Of a DNA stretch of 64,000 nt, positions 17,339-24,697 are shown one piece after another (position 1 is the first letter of the stretch; each line of letters begins with the position of its first letter). The translations under genes were made by a program, and so were the position numbers. The stretch is from Aminipila sp032051575. GTDB taxonomy: Bacteria > Bacillota > Clostridia > Peptostreptococcales > Anaerovoracaceae. The notes under the pieces were generated by a model that did no database searches, was not told where the DNA came from, and was given only the letters and a program-made list of their open reading frames with translations. The DNA is taken from NCBI RefSeq assembly GCF_032051575.1, contig NZ_DAMBYD010000009.1, positions 124,001 through 188,000 of the forward strand. Direction: 5' to 3'.

Positions 17339-17383
17339 AATGCCCCGGCCCTTGCTTTATCAGCCAGCAAGTTTCGGGGCATT
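17339..17383 (-). terminator. Two-step GC-rich hairpin downstream of the agmatinase gene
   Basis: AATGCCCCG (17339-17347) pairs with CGGGGCATT (17375-17383), and inside it CTTGCT pairs with AGCAAG. This is a strong stem in an otherwise AT-only region. Neither side has a clean T run, so it could be a terminator or RNA-stabilising structure for the minus-strand gene. Confidence 0.45.
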
Positions 17384-17546
17384 TATCATATATCTGCAAT
17401 AACTGGGATGTCGAAATTACAGATAATATGGCATAAGGGTAAAATTGTACTTTTGTATTAATCATTTAATACAATAATACAAAATTAACATTAGTATTGT
17501 AACACTGTATTAATTTAATAGTACAATGCTATTTTTTGACATAAAT

Positions 17547-18491
17547 CTATTTTTTCAATTGAAGTTTTCCAATTTGCGCCATCATATTAATTAAGGTTAA
17601 AGCTGCAAGCCTTACAGTGATACCAGAAGGGTCATATTGAGGAGCAACTTCCACAAGATCAATTCCCACGATTTGTCCCATACCACAGATTCCTTTGAAT
17701 ATATCCATAGCTTGGTCATAAAACAGCCCACCCGGATAAGGAGATGCAACGCCAGGAGCAATAGACATATCATACCCGTCTATATCAAAAGTAATAAAAT
17801 ACTTATCTGCTTTTGGAATCCTCTTTAGGACGCCTTCAACACCAATTTCATGTGCTTCTCTTGCAGAAATCAACTGGCTTCCATAACTTTTCGCGTCCAT
17901 GTAGTCAGACTTTTTACCACTGCCAATCCCGCGTAATCCAATCTGAGCCATCTTGTCTATATGATCCATTTCGGATAGACGGCGCATGGGACTGCCGTTT
18001 CCAAATGCCTGAGGACCTACATGGTCAGTCCAGTCTAAATGCGCATCAAACTGAATAATACTTACTTTTTCTCCCACACTTTCAAGAGCTCTTCCCACCG
18101 GAATAGTAATGGAATGGTCCCCGCCCATAATAATCGGAATCGTTCCATTTTCAATTATTTTTCTGACAGCATACTCAATTCTTTCAAAAGAATAATCTAA
18201 ATCACCTTGAAGGATGTCGGCATCACCACAATCTACTATTTTTAAGGGAGCCGCAAGATATTGTTCATCCTCCTCGAAGTCATAAAATCCAGCAGGCCCT
18301 TTAGCGTACTGGGTTGAAGCTTCTCTGATTCTACGTGGGCCTAGTCTGGCACCACTAAGAAAGCCGACGCCTAAGTCATAAGGCACACCTAAAACTGCCA
18401 TATCTGCATCATCTAAATTATCTAAGTCCATGCAAATTGGAAATTTTGCAAAGGAACAAATACCTGTAATTGCTTGATTAATTTTTACCAT
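17547..18491 (-). CDS. Agmatinase/ureohydrolase family enzyme
   Basis: A 314-residue binuclear manganese hydrolase of the arginase/agmatinase family. Metal ligands are visible: H126 in GGDHS, D149, H151 and D153 in FDAHLDWTDH, and D236 and D238 in FDIDGYD. The first four have the same numbers as in E. coli SpeB. Two points differ from textbook agmatinases: the proton-shuttle His of HG(T/N) is Asn165 in FGNGSPMRR, and the usual DxDxxDPxxAPGTGTP reads DIDGYDMSIAPGVASP. The substrate is therefore open (agmatine, guanidinobutyrate or another guanidino compound). It is divergent from an Lrp-type regulator that probably controls it. Confidence 0.8.
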   Translation of the reverse strand: MVKINQAITGICSFAKFPICMDLDNLDDADMAVLGVPYDLGVGFLSGARLGPRRIREASTQYAKGPAGFYDFEEDEQYLAAPLKIVDCGDADILQGDLDYSFERIEYAVRKIIENGTIPIIMGGDHSITIPVGRALESVGEKVSIIQFDAHLDWTDHVGPQAFGNGSPMRRLSEMDHIDKMAQIGLRGIGSGKKSDYMDAKSYGSQLISAREAHEIGVEGVLKRIPKADKYFITFDIDGYDMSIAPGVASPYPGGLFYDQAMDIFKGICGMGQIVGIDLVEVAPQYDPSGITVRLAALTLINMMAQIGKLQLKK

Positions 18492-18610
18492 TTTCTTACC
18501 TCCATACTTGTTATATATAACTTAATTTGCTCTAAATTTTTATATAATAAAAACTTTCTTGTTGTTTTTTCTTGTTTGATTGTAACAAGTATAACTCTGT
18601 AAAGAAATTG

Positions 18611-18639
18611 TGTACATAGAGGAAACAATTTGTTATAAT
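18611..18639 (+). promoter_or_regulatory. Candidate sigma-A promoter of the Lrp gene
   Basis: TATAAT at 18634-18639 with TGTACA at 18611-18616 and a 17-base spacer. The -10 is perfect and the -35 is weak. It lies about 85 bases before the Lrp start. Confidence 0.45.
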
Positions 18640-18723
18640 GAAAATGGTTAATATAATTAAGTATTTAAGGGTTATACTTTATTATATAAAGCACAAAATC
18701 TAGAAAACAATATGAGGGATATT

Positions 18724-19152
18724 ATGGATAATACGGATATTAATATTATAAATATTTTGCAGAAAAACGGCAGAAGTACCATCAAGGAAATTGGAGAGAA
18801 GGTAGGATTGACTTCACCGGCTGTTACGGAGAGAATAAGAAGGCTGGAAGGAGCAGAAGTGATAACTGGATACGCTGCGCAAATTGATATGTCAAAGCTG
18901 GGCAAGGCGATTTCTGCTTACGTGAACGTGGATGTTTATCCAAAGAAATATGAACTATTTTGCAAATTCTGCGAAGAAACAGAGGCAATTATTGAACATC
19001 ATCATATAATTGGTGTGCATAATTCCTTGCTTCGTGTTGCAGTAGAAAATTCGGATCAGCTTGAAGTATTACTAAGCCACATAAAAGATTATGGAATATC
19101 TCAGACTTCTGTGCTTTTAAAAAGTTACTTTAAGCGAAGGGAAATTAAATAA
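18724..19152 (+). CDS. Lrp/AsnC family transcriptional regulator
   Basis: A 142-residue Lrp-type regulator. Residues 3-60 form the N-terminal helix-turn-helix (DINIINILQKNGR through TSPAVTERIRRLE), followed by the RAM effector-binding domain with IIEHHHIIGVHNSLLRV. Such proteins sense amino acids or related metabolites. It is divergent from the agmatinase-like gene (220 bases between), so that gene is the natural target. I favour the ATG at 18724 with GAGGG just upstream; the ATG at 18712 has no ribosome site. A YoaK membrane protein follows 26 bases later and is probably co-transcribed. Confidence 0.85.
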   Translation: MDNTDINIINILQKNGRSTIKEIGEKVGLTSPAVTERIRRLEGAEVITGYAAQIDMSKLGKAISAYVNVDVYPKKYELFCKFCEETEAIIEHHHIIGVHNSLLRVAVENSDQLEVLLSHIKDYGISQTSVLLKSYFKRREIK

Positions 19153-19178
19153 TCCGAGGAAGGCAGGGATATGAGATT

Positions 19179-19862
19179 ATGGTAGTGAACAAAGAAAAAC
19201 AAATGTCGGAAACTTATGTAGTAGGAATTATATTAGCAATAGTAGGCGGGTATTTAGATGCTTATACATATATATGCAGAGGCCAAGTCTTTGCAAATGC
19301 GCAAACAGGAAATATGGTACTTTTGGGGATTCAACTGGCTCAGGGAAATTTTCTAAGAGCGTTGTATTATCTAGTACCTATTATAACATTTTTTGTAGGA
19401 GTTTTTTTTGTGGAGTTTATAAAAGCTAAGTTTAAAATTAACAAGACTTTACATTGGAGACAAATTGCAATAGCTATAGAGTTGATATTATTATTGGGCA
19501 TAGCATTTTTACCAGAAGGCAGATACAATGCAATAGCCACTATTGTAGTGTCATTTGTGTGCTCACTGCAGGCACAGAGCTTTAGAAAATTTAATGGAAA
19601 TGCCTATGCTTCAACTATGTGCACAGGCAACTTAAGAAGTGCAAGTGAGCATTTTTTCCGTTACAGCAGCTTAAAAAATATGGAAGATCTTAAAGTTACT
19701 CTTCAATACCTTATTGTGATTCTATTTTTTATTCTTGGTGCCATAATAGGCTGCTATTTAACAAATGTTTATGAAGTTAAGTCTGTACTTTTTTCCTGCC
19801 TTGGACTTGCCGTCGTACTTTTACTGATGATAAAAAAACCAGAAAAGTCGAAAGACGCCTAA
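19179..19862 (+). CDS. YoaK family membrane protein (DUF1275)
   Basis: A 227-residue membrane protein with about six spans. GGYLDAYTYICRGQVFANAQTGNMV near the N-terminus (broken here as GGYLDAYTY, then FANAQTGNMV) is the DUF1275 hallmark, and the second half repeats it as STMCTGNLRS. The function of this family is not established; transport has been suggested. It follows the Lrp gene closely and may belong to its regulon. The start could instead be the ATG at 19203 (MSETYVV); neither has a clear ribosome site. The gene is followed by about 150 bases of AT-rich sequence before the sigma-54 activator. Confidence 0.8.
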   Translation: MVVNKEKQMSETYVVGIILAIVGGYLDAYTYICRGQVFANAQTGNMVLLGIQLAQGNFLRALYYLVPIITFFVGVFFVEFIKAKFKINKTLHWRQIAIAIELILLLGIAFLPEGRYNAIATIVVSFVCSLQAQSFRKFNGNAYASTMCTGNLRSASEHFFRYSSLKNMEDLKVTLQYLIVILFFILGAIIGCYLTNVYEVKSVLFSCLGLAVVLLLMIKKPEKSKDA

Positions 19863-20020
19863 ACATATAAATGAGTTGCCCATGAAGGTGGTAATAATGG
19901 TAAATTGTGCTATAATATGATTAATTATAATTAATATTTTGAATTTTAGAATATTTTATAAAGTAAAGTAATTTTAAAAATAAGGAAAATTGTAGGTAAT
20001 ATAGAAGAGGTGGAAGCACG

Positions 20021-21445
20021 ATGTCTATAGGAAAGAATGATTTTTTGAATGACATGCAATATGCAGATGGGATTACAATAATTGACACTTTCGGAAATAT
20101 ATTATTTTCTGTAAAGTTTAATCCAGCTTTTAATCCGGATAAAAAGGATGATAACAAGGATGTTATAGGTAAAAAATTGTGTGAAGCTTTCCCAAATATT
20201 AAAGGGCAGACCAGTACTTTAATGAGAGCTATGGAACTTGGAAAACCAGTATATAGCAATAGGCAAGGCGTGATGGACGAATACGGTAATACTATTTTTA
20301 CTAAAAATATATCGGTACCGTTAAAAGCAAATGATAGAATTATCGGAGCTATTGAAGTATCAAAAGATCTTAGCAAGCAATCTCTGAATAATGTTGTAAT
20401 CATGACACCTGATGAATTTAAAGGCTATAAGCCCATGGACAAAAGGTTATATTCGAATAAAGCCCATTATACTTTGGAGGATATAATATCTGGCAATAAA
20501 GATGTTTTAGAACAGAAAGAATTTATTAAAAAAATCAAAGATATCTCTGCACCGGTTTTTATCTATGGGGAGACTGGAACAGGCAAAGAACTATTTGCTC
20601 ATGCCATACACAATGCAAGTAATCGAGCCGAAAGACCTTTTATAACACAAAATTGCGCGGCTATCCCTGAAAACCTTTTAGAAAGTATATTGTTTGGAAC
20701 AACAAAGGGAAGCTTTACAGGTGCTTATGATAACCCAGGTTTATTTGAATTAGCTGAAGGCGGCACTATTTTTCTTGATGAAATAAATTCAATGCCTATA
20801 TACCTACAATCTAAATTGCTGCGAGTCTTGCAAGATGGTTACATAAGACGACTCGGTGATAAGTCAGAGAAAAGAGTTGATGTAAGAGTAATATCAGCTG
20901 CAAACCTACATCCAAAGGAATGCTTAAGAAATGGACAGCTACGAGAAGATATATATTACAGGCTCTCCGTGTTAACGCTAGAAATGATACCTCTTAGGAA
21001 AAGAAAAGACGATATACAAATTCTTCTTAATTTTTTTATTAATGAATATAATATATCCTTTAGTAAGAATATCAAGATGGTTTCCAAAGAAGTGTATGAA
21101 TACCTCAGAGGGTATTCATGGCCTGGTAATGTTAGAGAATTACAACATCTGGTGGAGTATGCAATGATTTTAGTTGATGTTTCTGAGAATACCATTCATA
21201 TGGAACATATTGAAAATAGAACAGAAGGCATGGCAAATGATGAACAAGGGCATTGTGAAGTACAGGTTTCCCCATTGAATTCAGCTTTGGAATCTGTTGA
21301 AAAAGACATGATTGAAAGGGCAGTAAAATTAACGGAAGGAAATGTATCGAAGGCTGCAAAGCTTCTTGAAATACCTAGACAAACACTGCAGAAGAAAATA
21401 ATAAAATATAATATAGAACAGCAAAAATTTTGTGTAAAAACATAA
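20021..21445 (+). CDS. PAS-containing sigma-54-dependent transcriptional activator
   Basis: A 474-residue enhancer-binding protein. Residues 12-115 form a PAS-like sensor (YADGITIIDTFGNILF). The AAA+ domain carries Walker A GETGTGKE (183-190), the sigma-54 contact loop GSFTGA (230-235; canonical GAFTGA with Ala to Ser), Walker B TIFLDE (249-254) and GYSWPGNVRELQH. The C-terminus is a Fis-type helix-turn-helix (GNVSKAAKLLEIPRQTLQKK). Such RocR/PrdR-like proteins activate amino-acid catabolic operons in Clostridia. The only sigma-54 promoter I found lies at 24622, beyond an IS30 island, in front of an alanine-dehydrogenase-family gene and a GltS-type symporter. The ribosome site is AGAGGTGG. 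Confidence 0.92.
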   Translation: MSIGKNDFLNDMQYADGITIIDTFGNILFSVKFNPAFNPDKKDDNKDVIGKKLCEAFPNIKGQTSTLMRAMELGKPVYSNRQGVMDEYGNTIFTKNISVPLKANDRIIGAIEVSKDLSKQSLNNVVIMTPDEFKGYKPMDKRLYSNKAHYTLEDIISGNKDVLEQKEFIKKIKDISAPVFIYGETGTGKELFAHAIHNASNRAERPFITQNCAAIPENLLESILFGTTKGSFTGAYDNPGLFELAEGGTIFLDEINSMPIYLQSKLLRVLQDGYIRRLGDKSEKRVDVRVISAANLHPKECLRNGQLREDIYYRLSVLTLEMIPLRKRKDDIQILLNFFINEYNISFSKNIKMVSKEVYEYLRGYSWPGNVRELQHLVEYAMILVDVSENTIHMEHIENRTEGMANDEQGHCEVQVSPLNSALESVEKDMIERAVKLTEGNVSKAAKLLEIPRQTLQKKIIKYNIEQQKFCVKT

Positions 21446-21479
21446 TTTATGTAAAAATATCTTTAAATAAAAGTTTAAT

Positions 21480-21511
21480 AGGTGGCATTTTCATGGCCAC
21501 CTATTTTTTTC
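21480..21511 (+). terminator. Terminator of the sigma-54 activator gene
   Basis: AGGTGGC and GGCCACCT form a stem around ATTTTCAT, followed by ATTTTTTTC. The T run ends exactly where the IS30 right inverted repeat begins (21512). Confidence 0.85.
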
Positions 21512-21528
21512 TATGGCGAATTGTCAAG

Positions 21529-22329
21529 TCAAGTGAACAATTTTTCATAATACATTTCATAAGGTGTTTTCCAGTTTAAGCATTTACGAGGTCGCTTGTT
21601 TAATTCCAATACTTTTTCTTGAATAATACGATCTGAGACATCTGTTAAATCTGCGTTCTTAGGAAAATATTCACGTAAAAGTCCATTAGTATTCTCATTT
21701 GTACCACGCTGCCATGGATGATGTAGTGCTGGAAAATAGAAAGGAATACCTCCTAATGCCATGGTAATGTTAGCATGTTGTGCAAATTCTTTACCATGGT
21801 CTGGTGTGATTGTTTGTATAGGTTGTCCTGATAACATACTGATCATTTTATCAGATACCGCTTGAGATTCTTTCTTAGCTGCTTTTTCACATAAGAGAAA
21901 GCGGCTATTTCTATCTGTAAGTGTTACTAGACATGCCTTACCTGTTTGACCAGCAACCGTATCAGCTTCCCAATCCCCTATACGTTTACGATTATTCGCA
22001 ACTTCAGGGCGCTCTTCTATAGGGTGGCTAATACGAATTTTTCCTCTTTTTTCAATGTAACCCTTTGCACGTCTTGTTTTCCCCCGATGTCTAAGTTTAC
22101 GAGCAATACCTCGTTGACCATGTGATAAGAGTCCTTCCTCTAAAAGGCCATTATAGATGCCTCTGTAGATTGTAGAATAGCTAATCACTATAGAATTATT
22201 CTCTAGTTTTAATCGGTTTGAAATTTCTTCTGGTGACCATTGGTGTTGCAAAAAAAGTTCCTGTACTTTATCATGATTGCTTTATTAGATAGCAATTGTT
22301 TACGTTTACAGTTTTTACGTCTCTTTAAA
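21529..22329 (-). pseudogene. IS30 transposase, C-terminal fragment (copy A)
   Basis: The longest open part (21529-22251) encodes 240 residues of an IS30 transposase: the central region from QHQWSPEEISNRL and the DDE integrase core with Asp in GDWEADTV, Asp in ITPDHGKEF and Glu in GTNENTNGL, ending over the right inverted repeat. Upstream, similarity continues in another frame to 22329 (KRRKNCKRKQLLSNKA), because one base is missing relative to copy B (GCAATCATG against GCAATTCATG). The DNA-binding N-terminus is absent. It is therefore a truncated and frameshifted gene, unlikely to make active transposase. Confidence 0.85.
22233..22329 (+). repeat. Direct repeat copy A within IS30 remnant
   Basis: This 97-base stretch, from GTGACCATTGG to CTCTTTAAA, recurs at 23968-24065 with a handful of substitutions and one indel. 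It covers the codons around SNKAIHDKVQELFLQHQWS of the transposase. It is the junction region where both IS fragments overlap. Confidence 0.85.
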
Positions 22330-22357
22330 AAAGAGCAGACTGTTAAATCTACTCTTT
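22327..22357 (-). terminator. Minus-strand hairpin at the junction of copy A and the passenger
   Basis: On the minus strand AAAGAGTAGA pairs with TCTGCTCTTT (one G-U pair) around a short loop and is followed by TTTT. The T run coincides with the end of the direct repeat. Confidence 0.5.
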
Positions 22358-22459
22358 AAACATCATTAATAGCATTAAGACAAGCTTATTTTTATTTACA
22401 ACATACACATATAAAACAACCTCCAGCTAACATGTCATCACTATAATAAAATATTTAAT

Positions 22460-22487
22460 AAAAATACCCTTAAGAAGGGTATTTTTA
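22460..22487 (-). terminator. Bidirectional terminator of the passenger gene pair
   Basis: AAAAATACCCTT and AAGGGTATTTTT pair around a 3-base loop, with A and T runs on both sides. It lies about 90 bases after the stop of the 114-residue membrane protein. The remaining bases between 22358 and 22575 hold nothing else I recognise. Confidence 0.8.
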
Positions 22488-22575
22488 TCAATATCACTAT
22501 GGAGCTTACATAATTGCAGAGACACGCTCTTAGCTTTTAGTTTGCAAACACACCTTTTATGTTTAATTACAAGAA

Positions 22576-22920
22576 TCAATCATTGATAGGGGAAATTTTT
22601 CGATACTTGTCGTTATATTTTGCAATCAATGCTTCTTGTTCTGAAATACTCTTCATTTTATAGATTGATGTTCCTTCCGTTAATAAATTAGAATCCCAAT
22701 CTTGATTACCACTAATAGGTTTGATAGAAATATTTCTTTTGACCTGCCCAACCTCATTGGCAATTTGGTCTTCCTGAACAGGTTCGTTGGTAATAATATA
22801 ATATCGCTCGTTATAAAACAAATAATCATAATTATAATTATTCAGTATATTTGCAACAAAAATTCCACCAATGATAATAACAAATGCTAATATAAACACG
22901 CCAAACGAACGATTTTTCAA
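22576..22920 (-). CDS. Small membrane-anchored protein of unknown function
   Basis: A 114-residue protein I do not recognise. Residues 6-26 form one hydrophobic anchor (FGVFILAFVIIIGGIFVANI), followed by a Tyr/Asn-rich extracytoplasmic part (NYNYDYLFYNERYYII) and a C-terminal half with IYKMKSISEQEALIAKYNDKYRKI, reminiscent of small clostridial surface lipoprotein-like domains. The start is a TTG at 22920 with a very strong AGGAGG seven bases upstream. It is 50 bases downstream of the secreted-protein gene on the same strand and before a shared terminator, so the two form an operon. It could protect against, or display, the secreted partner; that is speculation. Confidence 0.65.
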   Translation of the reverse strand: MKNRSFGVFILAFVIIIGGIFVANILNNYNYDYLFYNERYYIITNEPVQEDQIANEVGQVKRNISIKPISGNQDWDSNLLTEGTSIYKMKSISEQEALIAKYNDKYRKISPIND

Positions 22921-22970
22921 TATTATACCTCCTAAATAAACTACAAAAATAAATAACAGTCTTAGAATTA

Positions 22971-23447
22971 TTATTTTTCAACAGCAACGATATATGTATC
23001 ACGAACAGCATAACGAGTTTGAATAGAATAGCTTTGCCATTTCTTCGTGTTATAGTTATACATTCCTGCTTTGTATGTAATCTTATAAGTATCTCCGTAA
23101 ATTGCAGGTCTAGTTGCTTTTGAAGAATTTGCTGCAACTACAAAACCACTACCATTTGAAGCAGGATTGTAACTTACACTTGCATATGTTCCTCCAATAG
23201 AAATATTAATTGATGCTTTTGTTCTTAGGAAGAAATACGCAGAGATATTTTTCTGATAACCACTAAAGTCAGGATGCCATGCTATAAATGCATCACTTTT
23301 ATAGATAACATCACTTGTGACTTCTTCTGTATACCCAACCCCACTTCCTCCAATTCTGGAAGGCGATATTTCACCAGCAAAAGCTGTTGTTTGGAAACAT
23401 AAAACAATGGCCAAAACCAAATAAATAGATTTAATATATTTTTTCAT
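22971..23447 (-). CDS. Secreted protein of unknown function
   Basis: A 158-residue protein with a clear signal peptide: basic MKKYIK, a hydrophobic core, and TTAFA-G as the likely cleavage point (residue 24/25). The mature part of about 134 residues is rich in Gly, Ser, Tyr and Thr and in alternating patterns suggesting beta strands (INISIGGTYASVSYN, DTYKITYKAGMYNYN). It contains no Cys after the signal region. I recognise no family. It is the first gene of a two-gene passenger operon between IS30 fragments, with three 20-bp repeats upstream (23591-23650). A bacteriocin-like or surface role is possible but nothing in the sequence proves it. Confidence 0.65.
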   Translation of the reverse strand: MKKYIKSIYLVLAIVLCFQTTAFAGEISPSRIGGSGVGYTEEVTSDVIYKSDAFIAWHPDFSGYQKNISAYFFLRTKASINISIGGTYASVSYNPASNGSGFVVAANSSKATRPAIYGDTYKITYKAGMYNYNTKKWQSYSIQTRYAVRDTYIVAVEK

Positions 23448-23995
23448 ATGAATACATCCTTTCGTTTATTACTTAAACTTTATACATGAAAGTGCCTTTT
23501 AGATTTCATAAAAATTCCCCCTTTGTCTTTCAATAATCTCATCCTGTTCCCCAAGTATATCATCATATAATCATGTGTTTATCAAATAAGATAATACATA
23601 TTATTTCAAAATATTACATATTATTTCGTAATATTACATATTTCTACATTTATTTTTTGAGTTATAAATGCATTTCTTGGCCTTGAGAGTGGCAGTTAGT
23701 CCTAAAATGAACGAAGCCGCTTAAATTCTCAGGTTTAAGCGGCTGTTGCTATTTTGGGGCATACACAAGGTAATAACTCCGACTACAAGCATCCCCAAGG
23801 TGCTAAAAGTTGTTATTCCTTCGCATATGACCATAGCATTACATTTTACCGTCTACAGTCCAATCATCTTCATACACCATAGGTATTCACCGTTACCGTA
23901 TGTTTTACTGGCTTCTTCTTTGTGCCCTTCAATGCCACATCTGTATAAATTTGTGCATTCTTATAGTGTGACCATTGGTGTTGCAAAAAAAGTTC
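23448..23995 (-). other. Non-coding and remnant region inside the IS30 island
   Basis: Nearest the secreted-protein gene is its leader and, at 23591-23650, three 20-bp repeats. At 23715-23744 there is an 11-base inverted repeat AGCCGCTTAAA/TTTAAGCGGCT. From about 23966 down to a TGA at 23870-23872, a minus-strand frame reads HYKNAQIYTDVALKGTKKK and ends VNTYGV; it is in frame with the copy B transposase and looks like the C-terminal remnant of an unrelated gene. No intact gene is seen. Confidence 0.55.
23591..23650 (-). repeat. Three 20-bp AT-rich direct repeats upstream of the secreted-protein gene
   Basis: ATAATACATATTATTTCAAA, ATATTACATATTATTTCGTA and ATATTACATATTTCTACATT follow each other with an exact 20-base period, about 145-205 bases upstream of the start codon at 23447. 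A spacing of two helical turns suggests binding of a regulator on one face of the DNA. Confidence 0.6.
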
Positions 23996-24065
23996 CTATA
24001 CCTTATCATGAATTGCTTTATTAGATAGCAGTTGTTTACGTTTACAGTTTTTACGTCTCTTTAAA
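23968..24065 (+). repeat. Direct repeat copy B within IS30 remnant
   Basis: A 98-base counterpart of 22233-22329. It keeps the base missing in copy A but has a TAG where copy A has a CAG codon. The flanks differ completely on both outer sides, marking the limits of the overlap. Confidence 0.85.
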
Positions 24066-24250
24066 TATTTTCTTTGAGCTATAGAAGGAGAATAAGTACC
24101 GTTACTAACTGAGTTTCTTTTGATTTCTCTTGATATAGATGATTTGTTTCTATTGAGTTTACTTGCAATAAAGCTTAAAGATTTACATTGACCAAGTAGA
24201 AATAATATTCTTTCCCTCTCAAAGGTGGTAAAATGTGTGTACTGGCTCAT
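23968..24250 (-). pseudogene. IS30 transposase, N-terminal fragment (copy B)
   Basis: From the ATG at 24250 (preceded by AAAGGA) the frame encodes MSQYTHFTTFERERILFLL, the IS30 N-terminal helix-turn-helix (FIASKLNRNKSSISREIKRN) and a basic stretch (KYLKRRKNCKRKQLL), then meets a TAG at 23996. Beyond the stop the frame continues ELFLQHQWS to about 23968, where similarity ends. The catalytic DDE part is absent. It overlaps copy A by the 98-base repeat, so it derives from a second or duplicated element rather than from the same reading frame. Confidence 0.85.
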
Positions 24251-24355
24251 AGAATTAATCCTTTCAATAGTTGTATTCGCAAAGACTATTTTACTCGGAT
24301 TTTTCTTATGAGTCATATTTTTTATGCGTTGCACTTAGATTATAAATTCGCCATA

Positions 24356-24621
24356 TAAACAACCGAACAAATTTTTGAAAATAATAACGAAGTGCCCAGA
24401 AAATAACATTAAGTGCCCAAAATATAACATTACGTATTCAAAATATAAAAACAGGTGCCCTAAATATAACAATAATACCCCAATTGTCCTAACAGTAACT
24501 TATCTTCTGTTCATTTTACAAAAAAATTGCAGGATTATAAAACCATGAGTATTAGCTAATAATTGTTGGCAATTGAACATTTGTCACTATTATAAAGAAA
24601 TGTGACATATTCAGAAAATTT
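24356..24621 (+). promoter_or_regulatory. Leader region of the ald-like operon, outside the IS30 end
   Basis: There is no gene. It contains four 21-bp repeats (24390-24473), the palindrome AATTGTTGGCAATT (24561-24574), and the inverted repeat TGTCAC (24582-24587)/GTGACA (24602-24607). All lie upstream of the sigma-54 promoter at 24622, where enhancer-binding activators usually bind. Confidence 0.5.
24390..24473 (+). repeat. Four tandem 21-bp repeats
   Basis: Units start at 24390, 24411, 24432 and 24453 with an exact 21-base period. The consensus is AAGTGCCCAAAATATAACATT; the third unit has lost GTGCCC, and the bases at 24369-24389 resemble the second half of a further unit. The array ends about 150 bases upstream of the sigma-54 promoter and begins 34 bases from the IS30 end. 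Confidence 0.75.
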
Positions 24622-24637
24622 TGGCATCATAGTTGCT
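24622..24637 (+). promoter_or_regulatory. Sigma-54 (-24/-12) promoter
   Basis: TGGCAT-CATAG-TTGCT matches the consensus TGGCAC-N5-TTGCA/T at every key base, with GG and GC separated by exactly ten bases. It lies 60 bases before the start codon at 24698 and predicts control by an enhancer-binding protein, most likely the one encoded at 20021. Confidence 0.8.
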
Positions 24638-24697
24638 ATTAAAGATAGTTGATACGTATCAAAACAAAAAAAATAATATAAAGAAGGTGGTACTGAA

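Larger units (their letters stand above)
17058..17546 (+). other. AT-rich intergenic region with two strong palindromes
   Basis: There is no gene here. Positions 17058-17335 are almost pure A/T with repeated AAAAATA-like words. Two inverted repeats stand out (17171-17220 and 17339-17383), listed separately. The part nearest the agmatinase stop contains GTATTAATCATTTAATAC (17456-17473), a small palindrome. I see no promoter that I would trust. Confidence 0.6.
21512..24355 (-). mobile_element. IS30-family element remnant, split by a 1.6-kb passenger segment
   Basis: The outer boundaries are imperfect inverted repeats: TATGGCGAATT...AAGTGAAC at 21512-21538 and, reverse-complemented, TATGGCGAATT...AAGTGCAAC at 24328-24355. 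Between them the transposase gene is in two non-joining pieces, a C-terminal piece (21529-22329) and an N-terminal piece (23968-24250). These overlap by a 97/98-base direct repeat instead of abutting. The 1.6 kb between holds a secreted-protein and a membrane-protein gene. Both pieces carry inactivating mutations, so the element should not move by itself. Confidence 0.8.

Noticed and set aside
23746..24024. A 92-residue plus-strand open frame in the IS30 island
   Set aside because: It is His/Pro/Ser-rich without a ribosome site and runs antisense through the transposase remnant and a gene remnant; it is a shadow frame.
24390..24473. CRISPR array or plasmid-type iterons
   Set aside because: The 21-base units abut with no spacers, there are no cas genes, and no replication gene is nearby.
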